DNA of 64,000 bases from Streptomyces sp. SS1-1. Its GTDB lineage: Bacteria; Actinomycetota; Actinomycetes; Streptomycetales; Streptomycetaceae. The notes under the pieces are model-generated. The model was not told the DNA's origin and did no database searches. It saw only the letters and a program-made list of their open reading frames with translations. Positions 1 through 7,457 of this stretch are shown piece after piece (within the stretch, counting starts at the first letter, position 1; every line of letters starts with the position of its first letter). The DNA lies in NCBI RefSeq assembly GCF_008973465.1, contig NZ_WBXN01000004.1:2108001-2172000 (forward strand). The letters run 5' to 3'. The translations under genes and the position numbers were made by a program.

Positions 1-601
1 CCTCCCCGCCGAGGAGGGGTCGGCGTCACCCAACCGGCTGCTGCTCCAGCTGGGGCTGGCCGGCGCGCTGGGCGCCCAGGGCCGTACCGAGGAGGCCCTC
101 GAACTGGCCCGCCGGGTCCTGGACGACTGCCGTCGCTTCTTCCACGACCAGCACCCCTACACCGCGGCCTGCTACGCGAACCTGGCCGTGCTCCTCTGCT
201 CGGCGAACGAGGCGGCCTCCTCCCTGGCGCACGCCGAGCAGGCGGCGCGGGCCTTCGCCGAGATCTTCGACGACGACCACCCGTTCACCCTGATGTGCGG
301 GATGAACGTGGCCAACGCCCAGGCGGCGCTGGGTCAGCGGGAGATCGCCCGCGCGACCTACGAGTCGGTGCTGGACCGGATCCGTGATGTCCTCGACGAC
401 GACCAGCACCCCGCTCCCCTGGTCTGCGCCGCCAACCTCGCGGTGGTGCTGAACGAGCTGGGGGAGACCGAGGCCGCCGAGCGACTGCGCGAGGAGGTGC
501 TGGGCGCCCTCACCGCCCGGCTCGGCGCCGACCATCCCCGCGCCCTGGCGCTGCGCGAGTGGAGGCGATCGGGCTGGGAGTTCGACCCCGAGCCGATCTG
601 A
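1..601 (+). CDS. TPR-repeat protein, C-terminal fragment
   Basis: The gene enters from the left edge in reading frame 2 and ends at a TGA at 599-601, so about 199 C-terminal residues are visible. The sequence consists of amphipathic helical pairs with recurring patterns such as LARRVLDDC, DQHPYTAACYANLAV and DDDHPFTLMCGMNVANAQAALG, typical of kinesin-light-chain-type tetratricopeptide repeats. The repeat unit 'HP-x-T/A-L-x-x-x-x-N-L-A' occurs four times. Such C-terminal TPR arrays often belong to large NB-ARC/TPR or FxSxx-COOH-associated proteins of Streptomyces, but the N-terminal part lies outside the window, so the class cannot be decided. The protein is probably a cytoplasmic protein-protein interaction module. 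The last residues are acidic/proline-rich (EFDPEPI). Confidence 0.75.
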   Translation, partial: LPAEEGSASPNRLLLQLGLAGALGAQGRTEEALELARRVLDDCRRFFHDQHPYTAACYANLAVLLCSANEAASSLAHAEQAARAFAEIFDDDHPFTLMCGMNVANAQAALGQREIARATYESVLDRIRDVLDDDQHPAPLVCAANLAVVLNELGETEAAERLREEVLGALTARLGADHPRALALREWRRSGWEFDPEPI

Positions 602-622
602 GGCGCAGTGTGATCGGATTCT

Positions 623-651
623 CGATCCCCCCGGCCGCGGTGCCGGGATCG
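623..651 (+). terminator. Possible terminator after the TPR gene
   Basis: CGATCCC at 623-629 pairs with GGGATCG at 645-651, extended by GGC (633-635) with GCC (642-644) across a 3-nt bulge. There is no U-tract, as is common in streptomycetes. It lies 22 bases beyond the TPR stop codon. Confidence 0.4.
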
Positions 652-776
652 GGACGTGCCGCGCAGGTCCCACACCCGTGAGGCCGAGGTGGTGACCACC
701 CGGCCGACGGCCGTGCGCGGGGCCGAGGCCGACCGGGCACCCCCCAGCCACCTCACCACCCCGCCCTACCCCCGGG

Positions 777-782
777 TACAGT
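777..782 (+). promoter_or_regulatory. Candidate -10 of the cobalamin-riboswitch operon
   Basis: The hexamer TACAGT sits about 20-30 bases before the riboswitch core, so transcription would begin near 789. No convincing -35 box is visible. The rest of 652-776 shows no other clear signal. Confidence 0.35.
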
Positions 783-799
783 GTCCCGGTCGTCATCAC

Positions 800-936
800 T
801 CACCCGTTCAGGGGAAAGCCGGTGCAATTCCGGCGCTGACCCGCAACCGTGATCCGGTCCCCGCGTCCCGCCCCCCGTGGCGGGCGAGTCCGAGGCCGGT
901 GAGCCGGACCGCCCTGGACGGACGTGACCGGCTCAC
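800..936 (+). promoter_or_regulatory. Cobalamin (B12) riboswitch
   Basis: The segment from 810 (GGGGAAAGCCGGTG, then AATTCCGGCGCTGACCCGC and AACCGTGA) is the conserved core of the adenosylcobalamin aptamer. A B12-box-like GAGTCCGAGGCCGGTGAG lies at 886-903. GTGAGCCGG (899-907) can pair with CCGGCTCAC (928-936), overlapping the B12 box, which is the expected geometry for a switching helix. Further down, CTCCC (1004-1008) can pair with GGGAG (1029-1033) in the ribosome binding site, suggesting translational control. The riboswitch precedes the anchored barrel protein and ECF transporter genes, so the operon should be shut down when B12 is plentiful. The ligand assignment rests on the aptamer consensus and the output genes. 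Confidence 0.9.
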
Positions 937-1049
937 GTGTCCCGGCAGCCTGCCGGAGCACGGCACCGTCGAGGTATACGGAGCCGAGCCGCCCGGGGGG
1001 GTCCTCCCGTGCTGTCCGGCTCCCCACAGGGAGAGGGCACCCGCCGATC

Positions 1050-2261
1050 ATGAACGTCCGCCGCAGCGCAGCGGCCCTGGCCGCCACCGTCGTGCTCGGC
1101 GCGGCCGCGCCCGCCATGGCCGCCGACTCACCGTCCCCGTCGCCGTCGGCGTCCCTCCCCGAGGGGCTGTACGGCACCACCGACCCGACGTACGACGGGG
1201 TCTGGCGCCAGTCCCTCGCGCTGCTCGCCCAGCACACCGCGAAGGTGCGGCCCGCCGCGTCCGCCGTGGACTGGCTGACCGGGCAGCAGTGCGCGAACGG
1301 GGCGTTCGCCGCCTACCGCGCCGACACCGCCAAGGCGTGCGACGCCAAGGTGATGGTCGACAGCAACAGCACCGCCGCCGCCGTGCAGGCCCTGACGGCC
1401 CTCGGCGGTCACGACGACGTCACCGGCAAGGCCGTCACCTGGCTGAAGTCCGTGCAGAACAAGGACGGCGGCTGGGGCTACACCCCGGGCGGCGCCAGCG
1501 ACACCAACTCGACGTCGGTCGTCGTCGGCGCGCTGGCCGCCGCCGGCGAGAAGCCGGCCGAGGTGACCAGGGACGGCAAGTCGCCGTACGACGCCCTGCT
1601 CTCCCTCGCGCTGCCCTGCGAGGGCGACGACGCGGGCGCGTTCGCCTACCAGCCGGACAAGAAGGGCAGGCTGGCCGCCAACGCCGACGCCACCGCGGCC
1701 GGGGTGATCGGCGCGCTCGGCAAGGGGCTCGTCACGAGCGCCGGCGAGAAGGCCGACGCCACCTGCGCGAAGGCCGGCTCCCCCGAGCAGGCCGCCGCCA
1801 ACGGCGCCGCCTATCTGACGCGGGTCCTCGCGAAGGACGGGCACCTGGTCTCCGCTCTGCCCGGCGCCGACGACCAGCCGGACTACGGCAACACGGCCGA
1901 CGCGGTCGTCGCGCTCGCCGCGCAGGGCGGGGCCGGGGCCGCCGCGAAGCCCCTGAAGTGGCTGGAGGGCAACGCCGCCGCGTGGGCCGCGCAGAACGGC
2001 CCCGCCGCCTACGCCCAGCTGATCTTCGCCGCGCACGCCACCGGCACCGACCCGCGCGCCTTCGGCGGCACCGACCTGGTCGCGAAGCTGAACGCGACCG
2101 GCCCGGCCCCGCAGAAGGCGGCCGCGAAGAGCGCGGACACCCAGGAGGACAAGGACGACGACAGCCCGTTCGGCGTCTGGTGGTACATCGGTGTCTTCCT
2201 CGTCGTCGGCGTCGGCATCGGCTTCCTGCTGAGCCACCGCACCAAGGGCGGGCGGGCGTGA
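1050..2261 (+). CDS. Surface-anchored prenyltransferase/squalene-oxidase-repeat protein
   Basis: 403 aa. An N-terminal signal peptide (MNVRRSAAALAATVVLG...AMAA) is followed by a region with alpha/alpha-barrel repeat signatures (WLTGQQCANGAF, SVQNKDGGWGY, NTADAVVALAAQGG), a charged linker and a C-terminal transmembrane helix (WWYIGVFLVVGVGIGFLL) with a basic tail. The start at 1050 fits the signal peptide and a GGGAGAGG site at 1029-1036. It is the first gene after the B12 riboswitch, and its stop overlaps the next GTG start. Enzymatic prenyltransferases are not expected outside the membrane. The same helical barrel forms the ligand-binding half of intrinsic factor and transcobalamin, so a role in extracellular cobalamin capture is inferred. 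Four or more cysteines could form disulfides. Confidence 0.8.
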   Translation: MNVRRSAAALAATVVLGAAAPAMAADSPSPSPSASLPEGLYGTTDPTYDGVWRQSLALLAQHTAKVRPAASAVDWLTGQQCANGAFAAYRADTAKACDAKVMVDSNSTAAAVQALTALGGHDDVTGKAVTWLKSVQNKDGGWGYTPGGASDTNSTSVVVGALAAAGEKPAEVTRDGKSPYDALLSLALPCEGDDAGAFAYQPDKKGRLAANADATAAGVIGALGKGLVTSAGEKADATCAKAGSPEQAAANGAAYLTRVLAKDGHLVSALPGADDQPDYGNTADAVVALAAQGGAGAAAKPLKWLEGNAAAWAAQNGPAAYAQLIFAAHATGTDPRAFGGTDLVAKLNATGPAPQKAAAKSADTQEDKDDDSPFGVWWYIGVFLVVGVGIGFLLSHRTKGGRA

Positions 2262-2911
2262 TCCGGCGCGCCCTCGCGGTCCTGCTGGCCGCGCTGGTCC
2301 TCACGGCCGGCGCGGCCCAGGCCGCCCAGGCCGCCGGGTACCGCTACTGGTCGTTCTGGGACCGTGACGGCGACTCCTGGTCGTACGCCACCCTCGGCCC
2401 CTCGCTGTCCCGCCCCGACGACGGCGATGTCCAGGGGTTCCGCTTCGCCGTGAGCGAGGACTCGAAGGACGCCACGCGGCCCCGGGGCGCGGCCGAGTTC
2501 TCGGTGATCTGCGCCCGTACGCCCGCGCGGGACGGCAAGAAGCGCGTCGCGCTCGTCCTGGACTTCGGTACGGCCGCCGACGCCCCGTCGGGCGAGCGGC
2601 CGCCTGCCCGGCGCACCGTCTGCGCGCGGGTCGACCCGGACGCCACGACCGCGGACGCCCTGGCGGCCGTCGCCGGTCCGCTGCGGTACGACTCCAACGC
2701 CCTGCTGTGCGCGATCGACGGCTACCCGCGCAAGGGCTGCGGGGAGCAGGTCGCGCAGGGCGAGAAGCCGGCGGGCACCGGGAGCACGGCGGCCACCGAG
2801 CCGGACGACGACCCGGAGGGCGGTGCGTCGGTCGGTCTCGTCGCCGGTGTGGCGGCGGTCGTGGTCCTCGCGAGCGCGGCCGTCTGGCAGGCACGACGGC
2901 GGCGCGGCTGA
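2258..2911 (+). CDS. SCO2322-like exported, membrane-anchored protein
   Basis: 217 aa, GTG start overlapping the previous stop (GTGA at 2258-2261), so translation is probably coupled. A signal peptide (VIRRALAVLLAALVLTAG...AQAA) precedes a compact domain beginning GYRYWSFWDRDGDSW and containing cysteines in ICARTP, TVCARV, LLCAIDG and KGCGE. A Gly/Asp/Glu-rich linker and a C-terminal helix (VGLVAGVAAVVVLASAAVW) with an RRRR stop-transfer end follow. It resembles the family annotated as 'SCO2322 family protein' in Streptomyces. Function is unknown. Its fixed place between a barrel protein and an ECF transporter under a B12 riboswitch suggests that it helps bind or hand over the substrate at the cell surface. 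Confidence 0.75.
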   Translation: MIRRALAVLLAALVLTAGAAQAAQAAGYRYWSFWDRDGDSWSYATLGPSLSRPDDGDVQGFRFAVSEDSKDATRPRGAAEFSVICARTPARDGKKRVALVLDFGTAADAPSGERPPARRTVCARVDPDATTADALAAVAGPLRYDSNALLCAIDGYPRKGCGEQVAQGEKPAGTGSTAATEPDDDPEGGASVGLVAGVAAVVVLASAAVWQARRRRG

Positions 2912-4116
2912 TGGCAGGGGGGCGCGGCGGTACGCGGAGCGGGGGTGGCCCGGAGGGGGCGGTCGCCCCCTCCCCGGCCGTGCCCGACGCTGGGCGGGCC
3001 GTTCGCGACCCCCTGCACCCCGGCGCCTGGTGGGTGTGGGCGCTGGCGCTGGGCACCGCGGCGACCCGCACCACCAATCCGCTGCTGCTCGCCCTGCTCA
3101 CCGCGACGTCCGCCTATGTGGTGGCGAGCTGCCGCCCGGACGCCCCCTGGGCCCGTTCCTACGGCGCCTTCGTCAAGCTCGCCCTCGCCGTCCTCGTGAT
3201 CCGGCTGTTCTTCGCGGTGGCCCTCGGCTCCCCCATCCCCGGCACCCATGTGCTCGTCACCCTGCCCGAGGTGGCCCTGCCCGACTGGGCGCAGGGCATC
3301 CGGCTGGGCGGCCGGGTCACCGCCGAGACCCTGGTCAGGGCCCTGTACGAGGGTCTGAAGCTGGCCACGCTGCTCATCTGCGTGGGCGCGGCGAACTCCC
3401 TCGCCAACCCGGCGCGGCTGCTGAAGTCCCTGCCGGGCGCCCTGTACGAGATGGGGGTCGCGGTGGTCGTGGCCCTGACGTACGCCCCTCATCTGATCGC
3501 CGACATGCAGCGTCTGCGGGCCGCCCGGCGGCTGCGCGGGCGGCCCGACCGGGGGCTGCGCGGCCTGGTCCAGGTCGGGTTGCCGGTGCTGGAGGGCGCG
3601 CTGGAGCGTTCGGTCGCGCTGGCCGCCGCGATGGACGCGCGCGGCTACGGCCGCACCGCCGACGTCCCCGTCCGGGTGCGGCGTACGACCGCCGCGCTCA
3701 CCCTGGGCGGGCTGCTCGGCGTGTGCGCGGGCACGTACGGGCTGCTGACCGCGGCGGGCGGCACCTACGGGCTGCCGGTGCTGCTGGCCGGTCTGGCGGC
3801 GGCGCTGGCGGGGCTGCGGCTGGGCGGGCGCCGCTCCCCGCGCACCCGGTACCGGCCCGACCGCTGGGGGCCGCGCGCCTGGCTGGTCGCCGGGTCCGGC
3901 GCGGCCGTCGCCGCTCTGCTGACCCTGGCGGCGAGCCGTGAGCCGGGGGCCCTGAACCCGGGTGTGGTGCCGCTGGTGGCGCCCGCCCTTCCGCTGTGGC
4001 CGGCGGCGGCCGTCCTGATCGGGCTGCTCCCGGCGTTCGTCAGCCCCGCACCGAGGAAGCCCGCACCGAGGAAGCCGGCGCCGCGCGGTGCCGCCGCCCG
4101 CGAGGAGTCGTCGTGA
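2911..4116 (+). CDS. ECF transporter T component (CbiQ-type)
   Basis: 401 aa, several transmembrane helices. ATG at 2911 overlaps the previous TGA. The N-terminal stretch is rich in Gly/Pro, then helices begin at WWVWALALGTAATRTTNP. Two coupling motifs of T components are visible: RLRAARRLRGR and AAAMDARGYGR (the 'A-R-G' signature). These contact the ATPases. Two additional hydrophobic helices close the C-terminus, followed by a repeated APRKP stretch at 4048-4083. It partners the fused ATPase and the S component just downstream to energise uptake across the cytoplasmic membrane; the B12 riboswitch indicates cobalamin or a precursor as substrate. Confidence 0.88.
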   Translation: MAGGRGGTRSGGGPEGAVAPSPAVPDAGRAVRDPLHPGAWWVWALALGTAATRTTNPLLLALLTATSAYVVASCRPDAPWARSYGAFVKLALAVLVIRLFFAVALGSPIPGTHVLVTLPEVALPDWAQGIRLGGRVTAETLVRALYEGLKLATLLICVGAANSLANPARLLKSLPGALYEMGVAVVVALTYAPHLIADMQRLRAARRLRGRPDRGLRGLVQVGLPVLEGALERSVALAAAMDARGYGRTADVPVRVRRTTAALTLGGLLGVCAGTYGLLTAAGGTYGLPVLLAGLAAALAGLRLGGRRSPRTRYRPDRWGPRAWLVAGSGAAVAALLTLAASREPGALNPGVVPLVAPALPLWPAAAVLIGLLPAFVSPAPRKPAPRKPAPRGAAAREESS

Positions 4117-5798
4117 TCCGCTTCGAGAACGTCTCCGTGACCTACGACGGGGCCGCCGCGCCCACCGTGGACGGCGTGGACCTCGTGGTGCCCGAGGGGG
4201 AGCTGGTGCTGCTCGTCGGGCCGTCGGGGGTGGGCAAGTCGACCGTGCTGAACGCGGTCAGCGGGCTCGTGCCGCACTTCACGGGCGGCACCCTGCGCGG
4301 CCGGGTCACGGTGGCCGGCCGGGACACCCGCACCCACAAGCCGCGTGAACTCGCCGACGTGGTGGGCACGGTGGGCCAGGACCCGCTCTCGCACTTCGTG
4401 ACCGACACCGTCGAGGAGGAGCTGGCCTACGGCATGGAGTCGCTGGGGCTGGCCCCGGACGTGATGCGGCGCCGGGTCGAGGAGACGCTGGACCTGCTGG
4501 GCCTGGCCGATCTGCGCGACCGGTCCATCGCCACCCTATCCGGCGGGCAGCGCCAGCGCGTGGCGATCGGCTCGGTCCTCACCCCGCATCCGAGGGTGCT
4601 GGTCCTGGACGAGCCGACGTCGGCGCTGGACCCGGCCGCCGCCGAGGAGGTTCTGGCCGTTCTGCAGCGGCTGGTCCACGACCTCGGTACGACGGTCCTG
4701 ATGGCCGAGCACCGCCTGGAACGCGTCGTGCAGTACGCGGACCGGGTCGTCCTGCTCCCGGCGCCGGGCGAACCGCCTGTCCTCGGCGACCCGGCGGAGA
4801 TCATGGCGATGTCCCCGGTGTTCCCGCCGGTGGTGGCGCTGGGCCGGCTGGCGGGCTGGTCCCCGCTGCCGCTGACGGTCCGGGACGCCCGGCGCCGGGC
4901 GGCGGACCTGCGGCAGCGCCTCGGCGACCACGACGTCCTGCCCGCACCCGCGCGCTCCGAGCTGCCCGCCCCGCCGCCGGTCCGTCCCCCGGCCCGCCGC
5001 TGGTTCGGCCGCTCCCGCGCCACGGCCGAGGCGGCCCCCGCGTCCCCGTACGCGGCCGAGGTGCGGGCGCTCGCGGTGACCCGGGACGGGGTGCGGGCGC
5101 TGCGGCGGGTGGACCTGACGGTCTCCCCCGGCGAGACGGTCGCCCTCATGGGCCGCAACGGCGCCGGGAAGTCCACCCTGCTCAACGCCCTCGTGGGCCT
5201 GGTGACGCCGTCCTCCGGGTCCGTGCTGACCGGCGGGTCCGTGCCGCACCGCACCGCGCCCCGCGACCTCGTCCGCCGCGTCGGCCTCGTCCCGCAGGAG
5301 CCCCGCGACCTGCTGTACGCCGACACGGTCGCCGGCGAGTGCGCGGCGGCGGACGCCGACGCGGAGGCCGAGGCGGGCACCTGCCGGGCGCTGCTGTCCA
5401 GGCTGCTGCCGGGCGTCCCGGACGACCTCCACCCCCGGGACCTGTCCGAGGGCCAGCGGCTGACGCTCGCGCTGGCGGTCGTCCTGACGGCCCGGCCGCC
5501 GCTGCTCCTGCTGGACGAGCCGACGCGGGGCCTCGACTACGCGGCGAAGGCGCATCTCGTCGCCCTGCTGCGGGACCTCGCCGGGCAGGGGCACGCCATC
5601 GTGCTGGCCACGCACGACGTGGAGCTGGCGGCGGAGCTGGCCCACCGGGTGGTGCTGCTCGCGGAGGGCGAGGTGATCGCCGACGGTCCGACCGCCGAGG
5701 TCGTCGTGTCCTCCCCGTCGTTCGCCCCGCAGGTCACCAAGATCCTCGCCCCGCGGCGGTGGCTGACCGTCGGCCAGGTCCAGGAGGCCCTGTCATGA
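4113..5798 (+). CDS. ECF transporter ATPase, two ABC domains fused (CbiO-CbiO)
   Basis: 561 aa, GTG start with GAGGAG upstream, overlapping the T-component stop by 4 nt. The first ABC domain has Walker A GPSGVGKST, signature LSGGQRQRVAIG and Walker B VLVLDEPTSALD. The second has GRNGAGKST, a variant signature LSEGQRLTLALAV and LLLLDEPTRGLD. A proline-rich linker lies between them. Other ECF systems use two separate ATPases (EcfA1/EcfA2), and the fused form gives both in one chain. The variant signature (SE rather than SG) in the second half suggests the two ATP sites are not equal. The protein is cytoplasmic and drives the T and S components. Confidence 0.92.
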   Translation: MIRFENVSVTYDGAAAPTVDGVDLVVPEGELVLLVGPSGVGKSTVLNAVSGLVPHFTGGTLRGRVTVAGRDTRTHKPRELADVVGTVGQDPLSHFVTDTVEEELAYGMESLGLAPDVMRRRVEETLDLLGLADLRDRSIATLSGGQRQRVAIGSVLTPHPRVLVLDEPTSALDPAAAEEVLAVLQRLVHDLGTTVLMAEHRLERVVQYADRVVLLPAPGEPPVLGDPAEIMAMSPVFPPVVALGRLAGWSPLPLTVRDARRRAADLRQRLGDHDVLPAPARSELPAPPPVRPPARRWFGRSRATAEAAPASPYAAEVRALAVTRDGVRALRRVDLTVSPGETVALMGRNGAGKSTLLNALVGLVTPSSGSVLTGGSVPHRTAPRDLVRRVGLVPQEPRDLLYADTVAGECAAADADAEAEAGTCRALLSRLLPGVPDDLHPRDLSEGQRLTLALAVVLTARPPLLLLDEPTRGLDYAAKAHLVALLRDLAGQGHAIVLATHDVELAAELAHRVVLLAEGEVIADGPTAEVVVSSPSFAPQVTKILAPRRWLTVGQVQEALS

Positions 5799-6622
5799 GC
5801 GGCACCGGGAACCGGACCCGGCCCGTCCGGCTGGGGCCACGGTCCGTGGCGGCCCTCGTGCTGGTCGGCGCGGTGGGGGCCGCCGCGCTCGGCTGGCCGT
5901 TCCTCGCCGTGCCCGACTCCCAGGTGAACGCGCACGCGCAGGACGCGCCGTGGCTGTTCACGGGGCTGCTGATGCTGCTGGTCGCGGTCGTGGCGGCGAC
6001 GATCTCGGAGTCGGGGCTCGGCCCGAAGGCGGTGGCGATGCTCGGCGTGCTCGCGGCGACGGGGGCCGCGTTGCGCCCGATCGGCGCGGGGACGGCCGGG
6101 CTGGAGCCGATGTTCTTCCTGATGGTGCTCAGCGGGCGGGTGCTGGGTCCGGGCTTCGGCTTCGTCCTGGGCTCGGTGACGATGTTCGCGTCGGCCCTGC
6201 TCACGGGCGGGGTGGGGCCGTGGCTGCCGTTCCAGATGCTGTCGATGGGCTGGTTCACCATGGGCGCGGGGCTGCTGCCGGGCGCGGAGCGGCTGCGGGG
6301 CCGCGCGGAGGTGGCGCTGCTGGCGGCGTACGGCTTCCTCGCCGCCTTCGCGTACGGCACGGTGATGAACATGGCGGGCTGGCCGTATCTGCCGAAGGAC
6401 ACCTCGACGATCTCCCCGGCGCCGGAGCTGGGACCGCTCGCCAATCTGGCGCGGTTCGCCGCCTACTGTGTGGCCACGTCGCTCGGCTGGGACCTGGGGC
6501 GGGCGATCGTGACCGTGGTGCTGACGGCCGTACTGGGTCCGGCGGTGCTGAAGGCGCTGCGCCGGGCGACGCGGCGGGCCGCTTTCGAGAGCCCGGTCAC
6601 GTTCGACGCACCCGGACGGTGA
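5795..6622 (+). CDS. ECF transporter S component (substrate-binding membrane protein)
   Basis: 275 aa with about six hydrophobic helices. ATG overlaps the previous TGA (ATGA), completing five genes coupled end to end. Central motifs ISESGLGPKAVAMLGVLAA, ATGAALRPIG and VLGPGFGFVLGSVTMFASA have the pattern of ECF S components. Its position directly behind the energising module, under a cobalamin riboswitch, makes it a dedicated S component. By analogy with CbrT-type proteins the substrate is likely cobalamin or a corrinoid; cobalt cannot be excluded, although the CbiM/CbiN proteins typical of cobalt systems are absent. Confidence 0.85.
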   Translation: MSGTGNRTRPVRLGPRSVAALVLVGAVGAAALGWPFLAVPDSQVNAHAQDAPWLFTGLLMLLVAVVAATISESGLGPKAVAMLGVLAATGAALRPIGAGTAGLEPMFFLMVLSGRVLGPGFGFVLGSVTMFASALLTGGVGPWLPFQMLSMGWFTMGAGLLPGAERLRGRAEVALLAAYGFLAAFAYGTVMNMAGWPYLPKDTSTISPAPELGPLANLARFAAYCVATSLGWDLGRAIVTVVLTAVLGPAVLKALRRATRRAAFESPVTFDAPGR

Positions 6623-6630
6623 GCGCTCGT

Positions 6631-6650
6631 GCGCCCCTTGTCAGGGGCGC
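6631..6650 (+). terminator. Terminator of the ECF operon
   Basis: GCGCCCC (6631-6637) and GGGGCGC (6644-6650) form a 7-bp stem with loop TTGTCA, 9 bases beyond the S-component stop. Confidence 0.6.
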
Positions 6651-6666
6651 GGTGAACCATCCCACA

Positions 6667-6757
6667 TGACCCAGGTCACCTACGATCCGCCCTAGTGGGC
6701 CACAGGGCTGTCATGACCGCACCAAAACACCCTCCGACCTGCGCAGGGAGATCCCTG
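6667..6757. promoter_or_regulatory. Two short perfect dyads upstream of the secreted lytic protein gene
   Basis: TGACC-CA-GGTCA lies at 6667-6678 and CAGGGA-GA-TCCCTG at 6744-6757. A possible -10 (TACGAT) is at 6681-6686. The 11-base word CGGCGCCGACG occurs twice (6852-6862, 6877-6887) in the leader. The 325-base gap 6623-6947 holds nothing else I can name; I looked for a ydaO-type riboswitch, known before some Streptomyces cell-wall hydrolase genes, and did not find a convincing one. Confidence 0.3.
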
Positions 6758-6947
6758 TCACACGGACACCCCACCCCCGGCATACGGCCACCACTAGCAA
6801 ATGGGCTCATTGCGGACATGTGCCGCGCCTGTTTTGGTAGAGGACGTCGCACGGCGCCGACGTGCCCTCAGGGCCTCGGCGCCGACGCATGCCGGGCCCT
6901 TGTGGCCGGCCCGCCCGCGGCCCCCGTCCCCGTACGAAAGGTTCTCC

Positions 6948-7364
6948 GTGTCCGCCGTCTCCGCCTTCCGCCGCCTCTCCGCCCCGAAGAAGGCCCTCGC
7001 CGGTACGGTCCTGGCAGCCGCCACGGCCGGCACCCTGCTCGCCTCGGCGCCCGCCCAGGCCGCCACGGGCGACGCCTCCTCGGCCCAGCGGGTCGCGCAG
7101 AAGATGATCGCGGACTCGGCGCAATTCCAGTGCTTCTCCAAGATCGTCGACCATGAGAGCGACTGGAACCCGCACGCCACCAACTCCTCGTCGGGCGCCT
7201 ACGGACTCGTCCAGGCGCTGCCGGGCGACAAGATGGCCGAGGCGGGCTCGGACTGGAAGACGAACCCGGCCACCCAGATCAAGTGGGGCCTCGACTACAT
7301 GAAGGACCGCTACGGCAGCCCGTGCGGCGCCTGGGGCTTCTGGCAGTCCAACGGCTGGTACTGA
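6948..7364 (+). CDS. Secreted lytic-transglycosylase-like protein
   Basis: 138 aa, GTG start with GAAAGG at 6936-6941. A signal peptide (FRRLSAPKKALAGTVLAAAT...AQAA) is followed by a small domain with FSKIVDHESDWNPHATNSSS, GAYGLVQALPG, TNPATQIKWGLDYMKDRYG and a C-terminal WGFWQSNGWY. This is the aggregation-promoting-factor/SLT-like domain common in Streptomyces exported proteins. The Glu in HESDW is the expected catalytic acid for cleaving glycan strands of peptidoglycan. It has no cell-wall-binding module, so it is likely released or acts on nascent wall. It is a single-gene unit flanked by terminators. Confidence 0.85.
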   Translation: MSAVSAFRRLSAPKKALAGTVLAAATAGTLLASAPAQAATGDASSAQRVAQKMIADSAQFQCFSKIVDHESDWNPHATNSSSGAYGLVQALPGDKMAEAGSDWKTNPATQIKWGLDYMKDRYGSPCGAWGFWQSNGWY

Positions 7365-7381
7365 TCCGGCCGACCCTGTAC

Positions 7382-7420
7382 CGAAAGCGGCGACCCACGA
7401 TCCCCGGGTCGCCGCTTTCG
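7382..7420. terminator. Bidirectional terminator, 15-bp perfect stem
   Basis: CGAAAGCGGCGACCC (7382-7396) pairs fully with GGGTCGCCGCTTTCG (7406-7420) around a 9-nt loop. It lies between the ends of two convergent genes and can serve both. Confidence 0.85.
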
Positions 7421-7457
7421 TCCGTCACGGCACGCCGGCGCTCGGGCGCGTACCGGA

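Noticed and set aside
656..2911. A 751-codon open frame on the plus strand covering the riboswitch and the barrel gene
   Set aside because: Its first 530 codons are Arg-rich shadow translation across the riboswitch and the other frame. Only the part from GTG 2258 has a signal peptide and a plausible protein.
4048..4083. Direct repeat of CCGCACCGAGGAAG as a possible recombination site
   Set aside because: It encodes the APRKP repeats at the C-terminus of the T component and is too short to call an att site.
6660..6947. A ydaO (c-di-AMP) riboswitch before the secreted lytic protein
   Set aside because: Some Streptomyces wall hydrolase genes have one, but the conserved core was not found here.
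6695..7156. A 153-codon frame before and over the lytic-transglycosylase gene
   Set aside because: Low-quality sequence; the overlapped frame has signal peptide and SLT motifs.
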